Made by a program: the position numbers and the translations under genes. A stretch of DNA of 64,000 nt, taken from Hippophae tibetana (lineage: Eukaryota; Streptophyta; Magnoliopsida; Rosales; Elaeagnaceae). Shown here piece after piece: positions 11,320 through 24,726 of the stretch. Numbering within the stretch: the stretch's first letter is position 1; every line of letters starts with the position of its first letter. The notes under the pieces are model-generated. The model did not search any database. It saw nothing but the letters and a program-made list of their open reading frames with translations, and was not told the origin of the DNA. The stretch is taken from contig CM072804.1 in the NCBI GenBank assembly GCA_037013495.1, positions 34,636,501 through 34,700,500 on the forward strand. The letters run 5' to 3'.

Positions 11320-12250
11320 TATGTGGGGTAAGAGATCCTTACCGTACTCTCTCACACTTATAATAATAATATAAATAGATCCAAAGATTGTCAAGAAGGT
11401 TGGATTTTGACATACCATAATTTTTTGTTGATCAAATTTATGAACTAAACCTTAACCCTTTACCTGAACCATCAAATATGAAGAAGAATCTACCACTTAG
11501 GGAAACAAAAATGAAAAAGTATGCAAGGCCAGTATTTGGTACTACTATTGACTTAATTGAATTGGGTGAGGCTACTCAAAACTATGAATTAAGAAAGAGT
11601 CATTTTTTCATGTTATCTTCTTTCAATGGACCACCTAATGAAGACTGGTTGTCTTTCATTAAGGATTTTTACTCAATAGTCCAAACTTTCCCCTTGATTT
11701 ACTCAATAATGACCAACTCAAAATGCGATGTTTCCCCTACATCCTAAAAGATAGGACTAAGACATGGCTAATGTCATTCCTCCCAAGTTCACATGGCCTG
11801 GGAGGATGTATACAACAAGTTTATAGGAAAATTCTATTCCTACCAAAAAAATTAGAGTAGAGAGAAAAGATTGTTACTTTCTCTAAGATGGAAGGAGAAC
11901 TTTTTTCATGCAGTATAGGTTAGGTTCAAACTCTTTCTCACTCAATGCTCCCTATGAAAACTTTCCTTTGCAACTGTAGAACCAATATTTCTATGATGGA
12001 TTGACACAATAATGTCAGTTCATTATTGAAAACATTAGTGGAGGAGCGATGGGAGAAAATACTACCTTAGAGACTTATAATCTCTTTGAGATGTTAGGTG
12101 CTAATTCCCAAGATAAGAGCTTCCGAATGAGGAGATCCAAAGTCCATAAAATAGACTTCGGTACTGAAGTTTTGATGTAGCTTGCTCAACTAACCAAGAA
12201 AGTTATGCTTCTTCCAACACATGCCACAACAAATAATGAACAATATGGTT
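11320..12250 (+). pseudogene. element A gag remnant
   Basis: The best open part is 11478-11747: RPVFGTTIDLIELGEATQ, a SHFFMLSSFNG stretch and then EDWLSFIKDF. After 11747, changed frame gives RCFPYILKDRTKTWL, matching the R.F.FSLRD.AK.WL core of plant gypsy gag (Retrotrans_gag, PF03732). Further words such as EGELF follow. Gag packages element RNA in virus-like particles. Frameshifts and stops are frequent, so it is not translatable as one protein. The position right after the leader agrees with gag. Confidence 0.7.
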
Positions 12251-13419
12251 TGTGTAGTACTTTGTGATATGATGTTGATGCCTATCCATATTAAGAAGAA
12301 GCAAGTGGTAGACCTAAGTAGGTCAATGTATTGGAAGGATACTAACAAAGACCTAGGTATGATCCTAATGCTAATAATTACAATCTAAGATAGAGGAATC
12401 ATTTCAATTTTTCCTAGAGCAAAACAACCCTTCATTTTCCTAGAGCTTAAACCAACACAAGTGCCCAAGAATCCTCTCAACAAGCCAACTCTAGAGAATA
12501 AATTGAATGCATTCATTCAAGTTAGCAAAGACAACCAATCATGAACTAATCAAAAGGTTGGAATCTGTGGAGGCTTTACTGAAAAAGTAGATAAAGCAGC
12601 TAATTGAGCACTTATAGAAGCAAGGTAAGGAATAGTTGCTAGGTTAGAAGGAAAATAAAATTCAATAATGTAAGGATATTGAGTTTGCAAAATATAAAAT
12701 TCCCCAAACAACGTCTTACTAAAGACAATAAACATAGTCCTAGATGTAAGGTAACTCATTATTTTTATTTTATTATTGCTTTAAATTAGTTCTTATTTCA
12801 TAGATAAAATTTTACGTTTGTTATTTTATTATTTTAATTTAAATATATATTTTTTGTGATTTTTTTGTTGCTATAATAATATAATATTATGATAATATTT
12901 AAATAAAAATAAAACAAATAAAAAAAATAAAGATTAAAAAATAAAAGGGGGAGTAACATAAAACTTATATTGAAAAACTTTTGGTTCCAATATGCGGCAT
13001 GCTTTTTTTCTACACTAGTGTATGACAAAATGAACTGAAGTTCAAACATTGGTGATAGGGGTTCCCACCTTTCTTCAATATTTTTCAAAATCTTTCACAA
13101 AAATAACTTTTCTAACCATTTCCTACCCATACCATAAAGAAATTTTCAAAAACCATCAACAATTTCAAGAAATCTTGATCATCAAATAGGGGTTCTCTTC
13201 ATTTTCTTCAATCTATAACAACAAAAGTAAGTATTTATATTTTTTTAGAATTTTAGCCTTAAATTAAATTCTCTAAAATTTATGGATAATTTTGTAAATT
13301 TTTAAGAGTTCCAAACTCTAATTAGGACAAAGAGAGGTAAGGAAAATATTAGTATAAAAATTTGTGTTGTTATTTGGATTACCTATAAACTTTTGAACTT
13401 TAAGATATTGTTAAATTTT

Positions 13420-14560
13420 TGAAAATGACACAAAAAGAAGTTGAAATAGTAAAAGAAATGAGACTTCAACCTCTGATGTGTATGATAGGACAAAATTTAC
13501 GAGTTATGAGGTGAAAATAAGTTTTGGAAAAGCCACAAAAGTAAATAAAGGTTTTATACCTGAAAGGGGAATGGAATTTGATGCTGGACTTGAGAAAGTA
13601 TGGATGTCAAAGCAATTCTAGGATGAAATTTTGTTTCTAAAAGAACTTGATGCTACTATTGAATCCATTGTTCAAAAATTCTATGTGAATGTTCCCGATG
13701 CTATTGATAATGTAATAAAAGTATGGGATGTATTAATCCTATTTGCATCAGAGGTTATAAATGTTCATTATTATTTGGTGAATATTGGACAAGATTAGTT
13801 TGAAAATTATGTAAGTAATGTTGATAATACTTTAGTAATTCAAACCTTAACTATATAAGGGTTGAATGGATATATGCTAGTGGTAAACATAAAAAAATTG
13901 AAGCAAAGAACTTGGACAAGATTGCTCATATTTGGCAATAATTTATGTGTTCAAGATTAATGCCTACCGGACATTACATTTTTATTGATAGAGATAGGAC
14001 CATTTTACTATATCCAATCGCATTCAAGACACCTATGGATGTAGGTAATATAATTCGTCATAGGATAAAGTTATCTACAAATAGTCAACATTTGAGTTTT
14101 TTTCCCTAGTTAATCACTATTTTATGTAAGAAAGTGAGGGTACCTCACTCAACAGGTGAAATTATTCTATAACTGGTGAATTATTAAACTTGACTTATTA
14201 TGATGAACTCACTTTTGGTATGACCATTGTCCAAAGAAAAAGAAGAGCTATTCCTTCATCGAAACTACCTATGAAATAACAATTTCATAATTTTGGTTAT
14301 AGATTGAGCTACATAGAAGAATACCAATAAGCATGTAGTGCCCAACAAGTTGCATTCCTCAATCAACAACATCATGATAAGGTGGATCATAACCAGTTGA
14401 TGCATGAAATGAACAGATTGCAATAAAGTCATCTTAGGGTGGATACAAGCCATTTAATAACACATGAGTATCATCATTATGATTTCATATTTACACCTCC
14501 AGAAAGATCACGACATAACTTGAAGAACAATGTTTGGATGATTAGAGAGGGAGCTCTAAA
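13420..14560 (+). pseudogene. element A second ORF: Athila-type / 'plant transposon protein' domain, decayed
   Basis: In plus frames one can follow FIPERGMEF, then VQKFYVNVPDAI, a VWDVLILFASEVIN segment, an SRLMPTGHYIF segment and LSFFSLVNHYFM. The spacing (REFYAN, then V.V....IN, then F....L.PT.H, then .FP.LI..LC) follows a domain often found in plant gypsy relics (putative plant transposon protein, PF20167-like, also in Athila ORFs). Its job is unknown. No RT or integrase lies between gag and the 3' LTR, so this copy was non-autonomous. The assignment comes from motif spacing alone. Confidence 0.5.
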
Positions 14561-15885
14561 CTTTATCTGGAGTTTTTATGTATTTTTCTTTGTTTATTTT
14601 TGAGAACTTTTGTTTTATTGTTTTTGGATATTATATTTATATTTATTTTATTTTCCTTTCATTTGAACATTATTTAGAACTATTAATTTATAAGTATTTG
14701 TTAAAATTTATATGAAGTACGTAGTTTATCTATGTAAATTTAAATATTTGGTTTAATTTTAAAAAGTTTCTTGCAAAATTATTACACCTTTTAGTTAACT
14801 TTAAGTGATTATGTTTTTGCACTATTAAATTAATTTCTTTAACATTTCATTGAATAATGTGATAATTAGCTAGTTTTTATCATAATTTTTTATTTCAAAA
14901 TAAAATATTGAAATTACAATAAATTCAAAATCGGTGTTTAGGAATCAAATAAGAGAGATTATCTTGTGAGAATATTTTGATCCATTATCCTCCCATTATA
15001 AGTGATAGAATTTTTTAAACTCTTTTAAACACTCTTCTTATCAATTCTAAACTCCCAGATGATCTCTATAGGTTTTTGCATTGCATGTTAGGATTTTTAC
15101 ATGTAATAAAATTTCATATTTTTATTTTTATTGTATAAATTAAACAACTTAAGCAGAAATTGAAAGTATATGCCCTTTTTTTCATGTGTGGCGTCTAAAA
15201 AAAGATACATATGGGGTTACCTAAATCAATACAAAACAAAGAAAAAACCAAAAATTAGCTACTCACCGTATCCACAAAATATGTACAAACTTTACATGGG
15301 TTCTTTCGTTTAAAAAAGGAAAAAGAAAAAATAAGAAAAAAGAGAGAAAAATGAAAAGTATAAACTAATTGATATGGCTTAGAAATATCCTACAAAGTTG
15401 TAAGAAATGGCTAAATGCAAAAGAAAATATATGGAAAAAATCCCTAAGAAGTCATTACATTTTCTTCATTTCTTAAAAGCGTATAACATAAAAATTTTAT
15501 TTAATGAATTAGATTAATGCATGAAAATAACTTTTTATTTCTTTATAAATCCTTTTATTCAATTCCTTTCATGAGATCATTATTATGCACCACTTTGATC
15601 CTTTTATCGTTTAAATATATGGGAACATATTAATTCATTTTTATACATAAACTTTATTTGTGTATACTAAATACAACTATGTTAATCTATCATCTTTGGA
15701 AACCCTCATGAGACTTAAACCCGTCCACTAGGATAACCTAGGGATTTAAAGGCTTATTTCATATACTAAATACAACTATATTAATCTAAGAAAATGATTT
15801 AGGATAATATAATTTTATTATGTTTTGTGTTTTTAGTTTTTCACTTTTCTTGCTAAGAGATTAGCAAGAAGTTGATTGAGGGTTG
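14561..15885 (+). other. element A 3' non-coding internal region
   Basis: No coding sequence. Its last 700 bp resemble, in inverted form, 22585-23650 and 53171-54250, so this 3' stretch is shared by A copies. It ends with ttgattgagggt, a weak polypurine tract, just before the LTR at 15886. Confidence 0.6.
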
Positions 15886-17690
15886 TGATAAGTGTTTAAA
15901 AGCATTTAATATATCGTGATCTTATATTCGTTAATTGATAAATTAGGATTATATTTGCATAGTTTTATTATCTTTTAATGCAAATCTCTCTTTTCCAAAT
16001 CGTTGATATGTTTTGTTGTTTTTCAGTTATTTTAGCTTCGAAATGAATCAATTAAAGCAATATTCGAAAAATAGTACATGAATACACTCGATTATAACAT
16101 CAAATCTTAAAAGCTTTATGTATTAAATCTTATATATATTCCAAAACATTAAAAAGGGAGTAAAATAAAATATGGGATCTAGTTGGTTAGAAGGACACGG
16201 GCCATGGCATGAAAATATAGTGTGCCACGGCTAGGGAGAAGTGAATTGTGGCCAAAGCGTGTACAATCTGTCTCATGCCACAATGCGAAAATAATGTGCA
16301 ATACGAAGCCCGACCATTTGATCCCCCTTTCCTCTCTTTTGCAGCATTTTCTAAAGCTATATAATGGACCCTTCCTTCATTTTAAAAATCATCATTTTTA
16401 TTCAATAGATTCTCTTAAGTCAATTTATTAGTTTCTTTTAAGTTTTTCTTTTCTTTTAGTAGTATCAAAATTCTTATCTCAATTAAGAGTTAAAAAAATA
16501 TAGTTTATGTAGTCTTTGTAGTTTCAATTCAATAAATACTGTTAGCAATTCTGTTTGGAAGTTTTTTAGAACAGAAAAGATATTGAGATTTTGCAAGGAT
16601 ACAATTGAGGTATAATTTAAATGTTTTCTTTTCTGATTATATTTATGTATGTTTTACATGTTATGTTTAATTTATTGATCATTTATTAAAACATGTATTT
16701 TTATCCATAAATGATATGTGATATTAGTAATGTTGCTATGCTTGTGAAATATTAAAATAAGTAAACATTTTTATAAAATAAATTAAGTTTTATTTCTTTA
16801 TCAAGATCTAAACAAATGTTTTTTATATATACGTAAATTGACTGAGTATTTTTTATAACAAATATGAGAGCTTGATTTAGGATTCAATTAACTGAATCCA
16901 ATTTAGAGTAATACTCTTGATATTAGATACTTACTATGTAAATCTTATATAGAGTCATGTTTTATTTCAAGGAGTTTTGAAGATTTATTATTGAAAAATA
17001 TATTTAAGAAATATTTTTAATGATAGATTTAAAATCTAAAAGTTAATTTTCAAATACTAAAATCATTAACCTAACTTTGACACCTTGAGGAAAGTTTAAG
17101 TTGTTGGCTTGATGGAAGGTGATAAATTAAATAATTTAGTAATTTCTTAGAAAAAAAACATAATTTAAATAAATTTTAAATTATTGGCCCAACTGAAGGT
17201 GTCAAGTTAAAGTTTAATTAATAAAAACATGATCCCTTCTTTAGGATATGTTTTTACATAAAAGAAGGAATTAATAATCTTAATTTATATATTTAATAAA
17301 CTAATTAATATCGATAAATCATAATTAACTAACTAATATATCCCATAAATTATCCACTGAATATAAAATGTCTAATTGCCAATTGTTTTATTGAACCTAT
17401 CTTTATTTTTATGTCATTAGATTAGATTTTTGAAACCTAAACAATCGTGACCAGTTGTTTAGGTTTTTAATTTTGTTTTTAAGAAATTGTTGAATTATTT
17501 AAAAATCACATGATTCCTCTATAGACCAACCTTAGAAGTATAATTATCACTTTCTATAAGTGATTTATGCACTTGTGAGTAATTTATAATATACAAAATT
17601 TGTACACTAAGTTTTGGCACATTAAGTTTTTGGCACCATTGTCAAGGAACTCATAATAACATCCAAAAATAGCTAAATTTTATGTCATTA
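15886..17690 (+). repeat. 3' LTR of element A (full-length copy)
   Basis: It starts TGATAAGTGTTTAAAAGC and ends about TGTCATTA, where RT coding of element B resumes. Like the 5' copy it ends with a 66-bp PBS-like unit (17625-17690, with tttttggcaccattgtcaag). The flanks cgtat (9225-9229) and tgtac (17691-17695) share three of five bases, so a target-site duplication is possible but not clear. Confidence 0.85.
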
Positions 17691-18420
17691 TGTACTATCC
17701 GGATTGGCTGATCAACCTTGGTGAAAAATGCCAACGAGTAATGGAGAATGTGTAGATTTTACTAACCTAAATAAGGCTTGTCCAAAAGATAGTTTCCCAT
17801 TACCATATATAGACCAACTTGTGAATGTCATCACATGACATGCTACCTTTTATATCATGGACGCTTACTCTAGGTATAATCAAATTTTGATGTACGACTC
17901 TAATCAAGAAAAGACAAGTTTCATTACCAACCAGGGATATTTTTTATAAACTCATGCTTGGCTTGGAAAACGTCAGTGCTACATATCCGAGGTTAGTCAA
18001 AAAAATATTCTCAGACCTCATTTTACAATCGATGGAGGTATATACAAATGATATGATTGTCAAAAGAAATCATACCAAGGACTATGTCACTCACCTTGAT
18101 GAAACCTTGGAAATTCTAAAAAATAATGGAATAAAGCTAAACCTAAACAAGTGTATATTCAGAGTAGATTCAGGAAATTTCTTAGGATTCATGGCTAACC
18201 AAAGAGGAATTGAGTCTAACCTTGAGAAAATAAAAGCATTGATAGATATGTAACCTCCCACAACTATCAAAGAAGTCTTACGATTGATAGAGAGAGTGAC
18301 TATTCTAACATTTCATCTCATGAGCAACTAACAAGTGTATACCTTTCTTCAAAGTATTACCTGGGAAATATAATTTTTTCTGAGGACTAGAATTATAAAA
18401 AATAATTTGAAGATTTAAAG
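17691..18420 (+). pseudogene. Ty3/gypsy B reverse transcriptase, C-terminal part
   Basis: RT resumes with YPDWL, then words matching the FTDLNKACPKDSFPLP and DAYSGYNQI blocks of Tat-type RT. The open part 17954-18253 carries TYPRLVKKIFSDL, the catalytic box and HTKDYVTHLDETLEIL, then FLGFMANQRGIE. The catalytic box reads YTNDM (about 18040-18054) where YxDDM is expected, so one of the two metal-binding aspartates is Asn and the enzyme would be dead. Stops flank the open part. Confidence 0.9.
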
Positions 18421-19555
18421 GAATATTTAAGTAGTCTATAAATATTGGTTAGTTTGCAATCAGTGATGTCCGTACCCTATACCTGGTAGCCTTAGAAACA
18501 CTTTGTTAATGCAGCCATAGTAATACAATTCTATTATGTAAGAAATTCCGTACGGGATCAAAACAAAGGTAGTTATAGATAGAGAATGTGGCCCTTGCAT
18601 TTATAGTAGCAGCTACAAAGCTACACCTTTATTCCAAGCTCACAGCATAATTTTAGTCCACAAACACCTAGCTTAGGCAAGTAGCTTAGGCCCTTGAAAA
18701 AATGTGCTATTGAGCTTAATGAGTTTAACATTGAGTACGTCTCTTGTATAACCATTAAAGGCTAGGTCTTGGTTGACTTCTAGCTGAGAGTTCTATAGAA
18801 GAACCTTCCAATAAAGAAGAGAATAGGTGGAAACTTTATGTGGATGGCTCCTCCAAAAAATGGGAATGGAGCTTGACTTATATTGGTAACCCCAAAAGGT
18901 GATCCCTTATAGTGAGGTAGGATATGAAGCCCTCATCATAGGTCTTAACTTGACAAAGGCTTTGGTAACCCAATAGATAGATTGTTCTAGTGGCTCCCAC
19001 TCATTGTGAAACAAGTAATGGGTGCATTCCAAGTTTAAGAGCATATCTAGCTTCTACCTTATATGAAGATTTGGATCGAATAGTCTCTATTCACTACCTT
19101 AATTAGCCTAGCAACACAACTGAGGATATAGAAATGCTTCCAATTGAGTTAGATCCCAACTGGATGGATTTGATTAAGAATTTTCTTATAAGTGAAACCT
19201 TTCCAATAGATAGGAAACAAGTAAGAAAATTTAAGATCAAAGCTACTTGTTTTTGTATGATCCATAATGTACTATATTTTCGTGGGTTCCATAGCCCCTA
19301 GTTAAGGTGCTTGGCACCATATAAGGCTCACTATGTCCTTGTAGAAATACATAAAGGGGTATATGGTAACATTCAGGTATAAGATGCCTAGACCACAAAG
19401 AAGCTAGGCAAGTATATTATTGGCCAACAATGCTCAAAGATGCAATTAGTCAGGTTAAGAATGTGACAAATGTTAGAGTCATTCACCTATGCTAAAACAA
19501 CCTACTAAACAGTTAACATATTTACAAAGTACTTGGCCATTCACACAATAGGGGC
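18421..19555 (+). pseudogene. gypsy B RNase H and integrase zinc-binding region
   Basis: RWKLYVDGSS near 18828-18857 marks the Tat-type RNase H. Past 19100 the integrase N-terminus shows IHKGVYGN near 19350, a YYWPTMLKDA-like segment near 19420 and a decayed CxxCQ zinc-binding pair, then PFTQWG-like sequence at 19540-19555. There it ends at the first minus-strand A LTR. Frames shift often. Integrase sequence resumes at 33728, but the central catalytic core (about 120 residues) is missing from both sides. Confidence 0.8.
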
Positions 19556-20592
19556 TGATGCTTGAATTTATAAAACAACTCGTAAGTGCACGAATCACTT
19601 TGTAAGAAATGATAAGTATACTTTTAAGATCGGTCTAAAGGGGAACCATGTCATTTTTAAATAATTCAATAAAATCTTTAAAAAAGGTTGAACCTAAACA
19701 TTCTATCATAAAAGTTTGGGTTTTTAAATATTTAAACTAATGACATAAAATAAAGATAGATTCAACAAACATCGGGCAAATAACATTTACACGTAATAGA
19801 GAATTTATGAGATAGATTAGTTAGTTTATCATGTTTTCTCAATATTAATTAAGTTATTAATGATATGAATTAAGATTATTGATTCTTTCTTATATATACA
19901 AATAGGAGATTACTTATGTCTATTATTCATTATTAATTAAAATAATCTACCACCTTTAGTCATGTCTATTAGTTACTTTTAAGTAAATTATGCTTCTTTT
20001 CTAAGAGATTAGTTACTTTTGAGAGAATAACTTTTAAACTAAGAAAAGGAAAACTAAGAAATTGGCTATAGAAATAGTTCATGGAATGATAAGGGATGAT
20101 TGTAATGAGGGGGTGACAAAGTTCTTTATATAAGAGAGAAAACTCTACAAAAGGAAGCAAAATATGAATAAGAGGGTTGCACGTAGCAATATGAATATCT
20201 TTACATAGCGGCATGATCCAACCAATAATGCATCTGAAGTCTAGATCTGATTTTCCCATGCTACGATACATAAAAACCTTCGTTGCAACACGCGTATAGT
20301 TGTGCTTCTAGAAACCTTTCTGTATTTAATCCTTTTACATTGGTTTGCAACATATGTGAGGTTTATATATGTCAATATATTTTACTTCATGGTTATAATG
20401 GAGTGCTTCTAGGTACTATTCTTCAAATGTTGATAAGTTAAATCCTTTTAAAGCTAAAAAAAAAAATATACTTATGATTTTTAAAAGATAGATTTTCTGA
20501 AAAGATGATAAAATTATGTAAATACAAATCTATTTTGACATTCAAATTGTATAAAATCATGTTATATTTAGTGCTTTTAAGCACTCATCTCA
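19556..20592 (-). repeat. A-family LTR, inverted, internally shortened
   Basis: On minus it starts TGAGATGAGTGCTTAAAAGC and ends at 19556. It is about 1.04 kb against 1.6-1.8 kb for other copies; the middle (gag-side of U5 by comparison with 20869-22584) is deleted around 19975-20030. Confidence 0.75.
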
Positions 20593-20868
20593 ACCCTAAC
20601 CAATTTCTTGCTAATCTCTAACAAGGAAAGAGAAAAACTAAAAAAATAAAAATAAAAATTAAATTAAACCATCTTAAATCCTTTTTGAATATTGACTTGA
20701 TTGTATTTAGTAGATGCCACAAGCTTTTAAACCTTTAAGTAGTCCTAAGTTTAAGTCTCGTGAGAGCTTTCAAATATAATACTCACAAACATCAAAATAA
20801 ATTTTTTTAAGATTTTGATTATATAAATTTAAAAAGGTTATTCTTCCCTAACAATGGGGCAAAATACT
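20593..20868 (-). other. short A-family internal segment between two LTRs
   Basis: 276 bp containing both the 3' internal end (revcomp of ttagagattagcaagaa...gggttg) and the 5' leader with a PBS-like word (tttgccccattgttaggga, minus). Everything between is deleted, leaving LTR-stub-LTR. Confidence 0.65.
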
Positions 20869-22584
20869 TGATGCTCGAGTTTTGTATGCATAAAATAGCT
20901 TGCAAGTGAACGAATCACTTTGTAAGAGATAATAAGTATACTCACAAGGTTGGTCTAAATAGGAATCACGTGATTTTTAAATAATTGAATAAATTCTTAA
21001 AATGAAATATTAAAACCTAAATTTTCTATCACAAAGTTTGAGTTTTAAATATCTAAGCTAATTATAGAAAATAAGGATATATTCAATAAACATCAGACAA
21101 ATAACATTTACACTCAATCAAGAATTTATAGAATATATTATTTTGTTAATCTTGCTTGCTTAATAATAATTAGGTGATTAAATATATGAGTTAAGATTAT
21201 TGATACTTTCTTATATATACAAATAGGAGATTAATTAGGTATACTATTTTTTATTAATTATAATAACTTAATGCCTTCTGTTATGTCTATCAATTAATTT
21301 CAATTAAATTATCCTTCATTTCTAAGAGATTAATAAACTATTTAACTGTCGCTTTCAGTGGGCTCTAATAATTTAAAATCTTATCAAGTTGTTAATATTA
21401 GGTGAATGATTTAAGTATCTAGAAACTAACTTTGAGGCTTTAAATCTATTACAAAAATATGTCATCAATATATTTTTCAATAATAAATATTATAAAAATA
21501 TTTGAAATAGAGCATGACTCGAAATAAGATTTAGATAATTACATCTAATATCCAAGAGTATTATTCTAAGTCTAATTAAGGTAATTAAATCGTAAATCTA
21601 TTTCTCATATTTATTTTGACAAATACTTCATCAATATATTGTGTTTTAACAAACTTCTTTTAAATCTTGATGAAAAAATAAAACTTAATTCATTTTATAA
21701 ATTGTTTACTACTTTAATATTTTACAAGCATAATAACATTACTAATTTTACATAGTATTTTTAGTTAGACATGCTTAATTTAATAAATGACTAGTAAATT
21801 AGACATAGCATTTAGAGCAACATATAAAATTAATTAATCTAAAAATAAAAGAATATATTTAAATAATACTTCAAATGCATTCTTCTAAGTACCGAAACTT
21901 AGTATCATTTATGTTATCTGGAAAAACCTCCAAACAGATTTTCCAACATAGTTTATTGAATTAAAAGCAACTAATGCATAAAGTAAACTATGTTCAACTC
22001 TCAAAGTTGAAAGAAGAACTTTGAAACAAAGAAAAGAAAATTAAGAAATCAACTAAAGAAAGAGCTAATGGAATGATAAGGGATGATGGTAATGAGGAGG
22101 TGATGGATCTTGTATATAGGCAAAAAATGTTGCAAAAAGGAGAAAAATGTGGATGAGAGGGTTGGGCATTGAGGCATGAATTTATTTACACCATGGAATG
22201 GGATAAACTACAACATATGTGAAGTCTCAATTCAATTGTCCTATGGTATGAAACATAAAAACCTTTGCCATGGCATGCATGTTGTTGCATTTCTAGAAAC
22301 CATTTTGTATTTCACCCCATACATTGGTTTGGAACATATGTAAGGTTTAGATGTATTAATCATTTATACTTCATAGTTGCAATGGAGTGCTTCCAGGTAA
22401 TATTCTTCAAGTGTTGATTAGTTCAATCTTTTTGAAGCTAAAAATAGTAAAAAACAACAAACATACGTGATTCAGAGAAGATACATATGCTAAAAGATGA
22501 AAAACCTATGCAAATATAAATCTATTTTAACATTTAAAGTGCATAAAATCATGTTGTATTTAGATATTTTAAGCACTCTTCACA
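20869..22584 (-). repeat. A-family LTR, inverted, full size
   Basis: On minus it runs from TGTGAAGAGTGCTTAAAA (ending 22584) to CTCGAGCATCA (20869). Here the LTR ends without the extra PBS-like unit seen in the plus-strand copies. Confidence 0.8.
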
Positions 22585-24726
22585 ACCCACAATCAGCTTC
22601 TTGCTAATCTCTAACAAAGAAAGCAAAAAACTAAAAACAAAATAGAAACTAAACTATTCTAAATCATTTTTATAAATTGACACAATTGTATTAAGCATAT
22701 GCCACAAGCCTTTAAGCCCCTAGGTTTTTCTAGTGGATGAGCTTAAGGCTCGTGAGGGCTTTCACAAATGACAATCACAAACATCAAAATAAATAACAAA
22801 ATAAACAAAAAACAAACTAAAATTTTGACAAAGTAAAAATTCAAAACATAACAAAGTAAAAATAAAAAAGCAAAACTTCTCTTGTTTCTAGTATCTTTTA
22901 AGTTTATAACTAAAATTTAAAGAATAATTTATTTTAATAACTTAAATATTCATAGTTTATTATAACAATTACTTGAAAATCATATTCATATCCACCTAAA
23001 AAATGCATCAATATTAATTTTTCTAATATATGTGCTCTAAACCTCACAAGTCATACTCTTAATAACACTGTTCCTATGGGTTCAAGCATTCATTCAAAGG
23101 TATATAAGAATAGAGTTTATTTAATAAAACGTACAAATATGTTCAAAGAAGAAAATGGTCAAAGTAGGGCATAATATTGATCTCATGAGAGAAAACAAAT
23201 GAAAGGATTTATAAAGATATCAAATATTATCCTTATGCATAAATTAAAATCATCAAATAATAATTTCAAGTTATATACCTTTAAGAAATGAAGAAAATGC
23301 AATGACTTACAGGGCATTTATTTCCTATTTTTCTTTTGTATTTAGCCATTTCTCGCAACTTTGTATGATTTTTGGGTCATAATATTTAGTGTATACTATT
23401 CATTTTTCTCTCTCATTTTTGTTTTTCTTTCTCTTTATATTTTACAGATATTCATTTTTTCTTTTTCCTTTTTAGAGAGAGGACCCATGTACAATTTGTT
23501 CATATTTTTGTATCATATGGTGAATGATTAATTTTGGCTTTTCTTTGGTGTTGGCTTAGGTAACCGATATATGTCTCTTTTCTATTTGGAAGTCATGCAT
23601 GAATGAATAAGGGCATATACTTTATATTTCTACTTAATTAATTAAATTTAAGTAGAAAATAAATATATGGTATTTTATTAGATGTTAAAAGAGTAGAAAA
23701 ATATTATCACTTAAAATGAAAAGATAAAGGCTCAAAATAGTTTCAGGTAATCTCTACTATTTAATTCATAAATACCAATTTCAGATGTATTGCAATTTTA
23801 ACATGTTATCATGAAATATAGATTATGACAAAAACTAACTAATTATCCCATTATTCGATGATATGTTTAACAAACTAATCTAACAGTGTCAAAACTTAAT
23901 CATTTGTTTAAAATTGACTAAAATAGATGATAATTTTGCAACAAAAATTTAAATAAAATGTAACTATCCCTAAACCAATAAATAAACTAAATAAAAAATT
24001 AAATAAAAATAAATGTAAACACACGTTAAATATATATTTTTTAAAATTTCCTAAATTTGTACGTAATTTTTACTTCACCCTTAGCCTAGAATCTACATTT
24101 TCTCAATGTAACAAATATAAATTAAAGAAATAGAAAAGTTACCCATTTATTTTAGCTCAACGTGATTACATAAGTGATATGAAGTGTCCATCATCGAATT
24201 CATTTTTATTACATAGATAGAGTGTTATATATTTCTCATTCTTCAAATTTAAAAAATAAAATAAAATTAAAGAACATAAAAATTAAAACCAAAATAAATG
24301 TCTTAGTTTAGTTCTCCATGTTGTCTAGATCTTTTTTAAACCAAATAGGATTTGGGGTGAGAAAAAATTGGATTTGAGGAATGCGCTTGATTTGAAACAC
24401 ATTTTCTGAGGTTTTTGGTTTTAAAAATTCATCGCAACAAAAATATAACCTAGCCTATTCAAATAGGGACCCGTGTGCATATATTTTTTCCTTCAACCCA
24501 TTTGTATCCTAAGAACCCCCTGATATCGAAAGTGAAAAAACGTTACTGCAGCTTAGGATTTTTTAGCTAATTGTAAAAAATTAAATTTAAAATATCTAAA
24601 GTTCTTAATAACCTAGATATTTCAAGATTTTTAGTAAAAATCACAATTTTTATAATGATAAAGTTTTTAAGATTTTGGTAATAAAAATTTAAAAATGCTA
24701 TTCTTCTCCAATAAAGGTGTCAAAAT
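22585..24726 (-). other. A-family internal region, non-coding, 2.1 kb
   Basis: It begins (minus sense) with a PBS-like leader near 24700 and ends with the conserved 3' internal block near 22600. No gag, protease, RT or integrase is recognised. It looks like a derivative that lost all genes but kept the cis sequences at both ends. Confidence 0.6.

Noticed and set aside
12834..13088. 84-codon minus ORF rich in Phe and Tyr.
   Set aside because: An AT-rich shadow within the plus-strand element A internal region; no motif.
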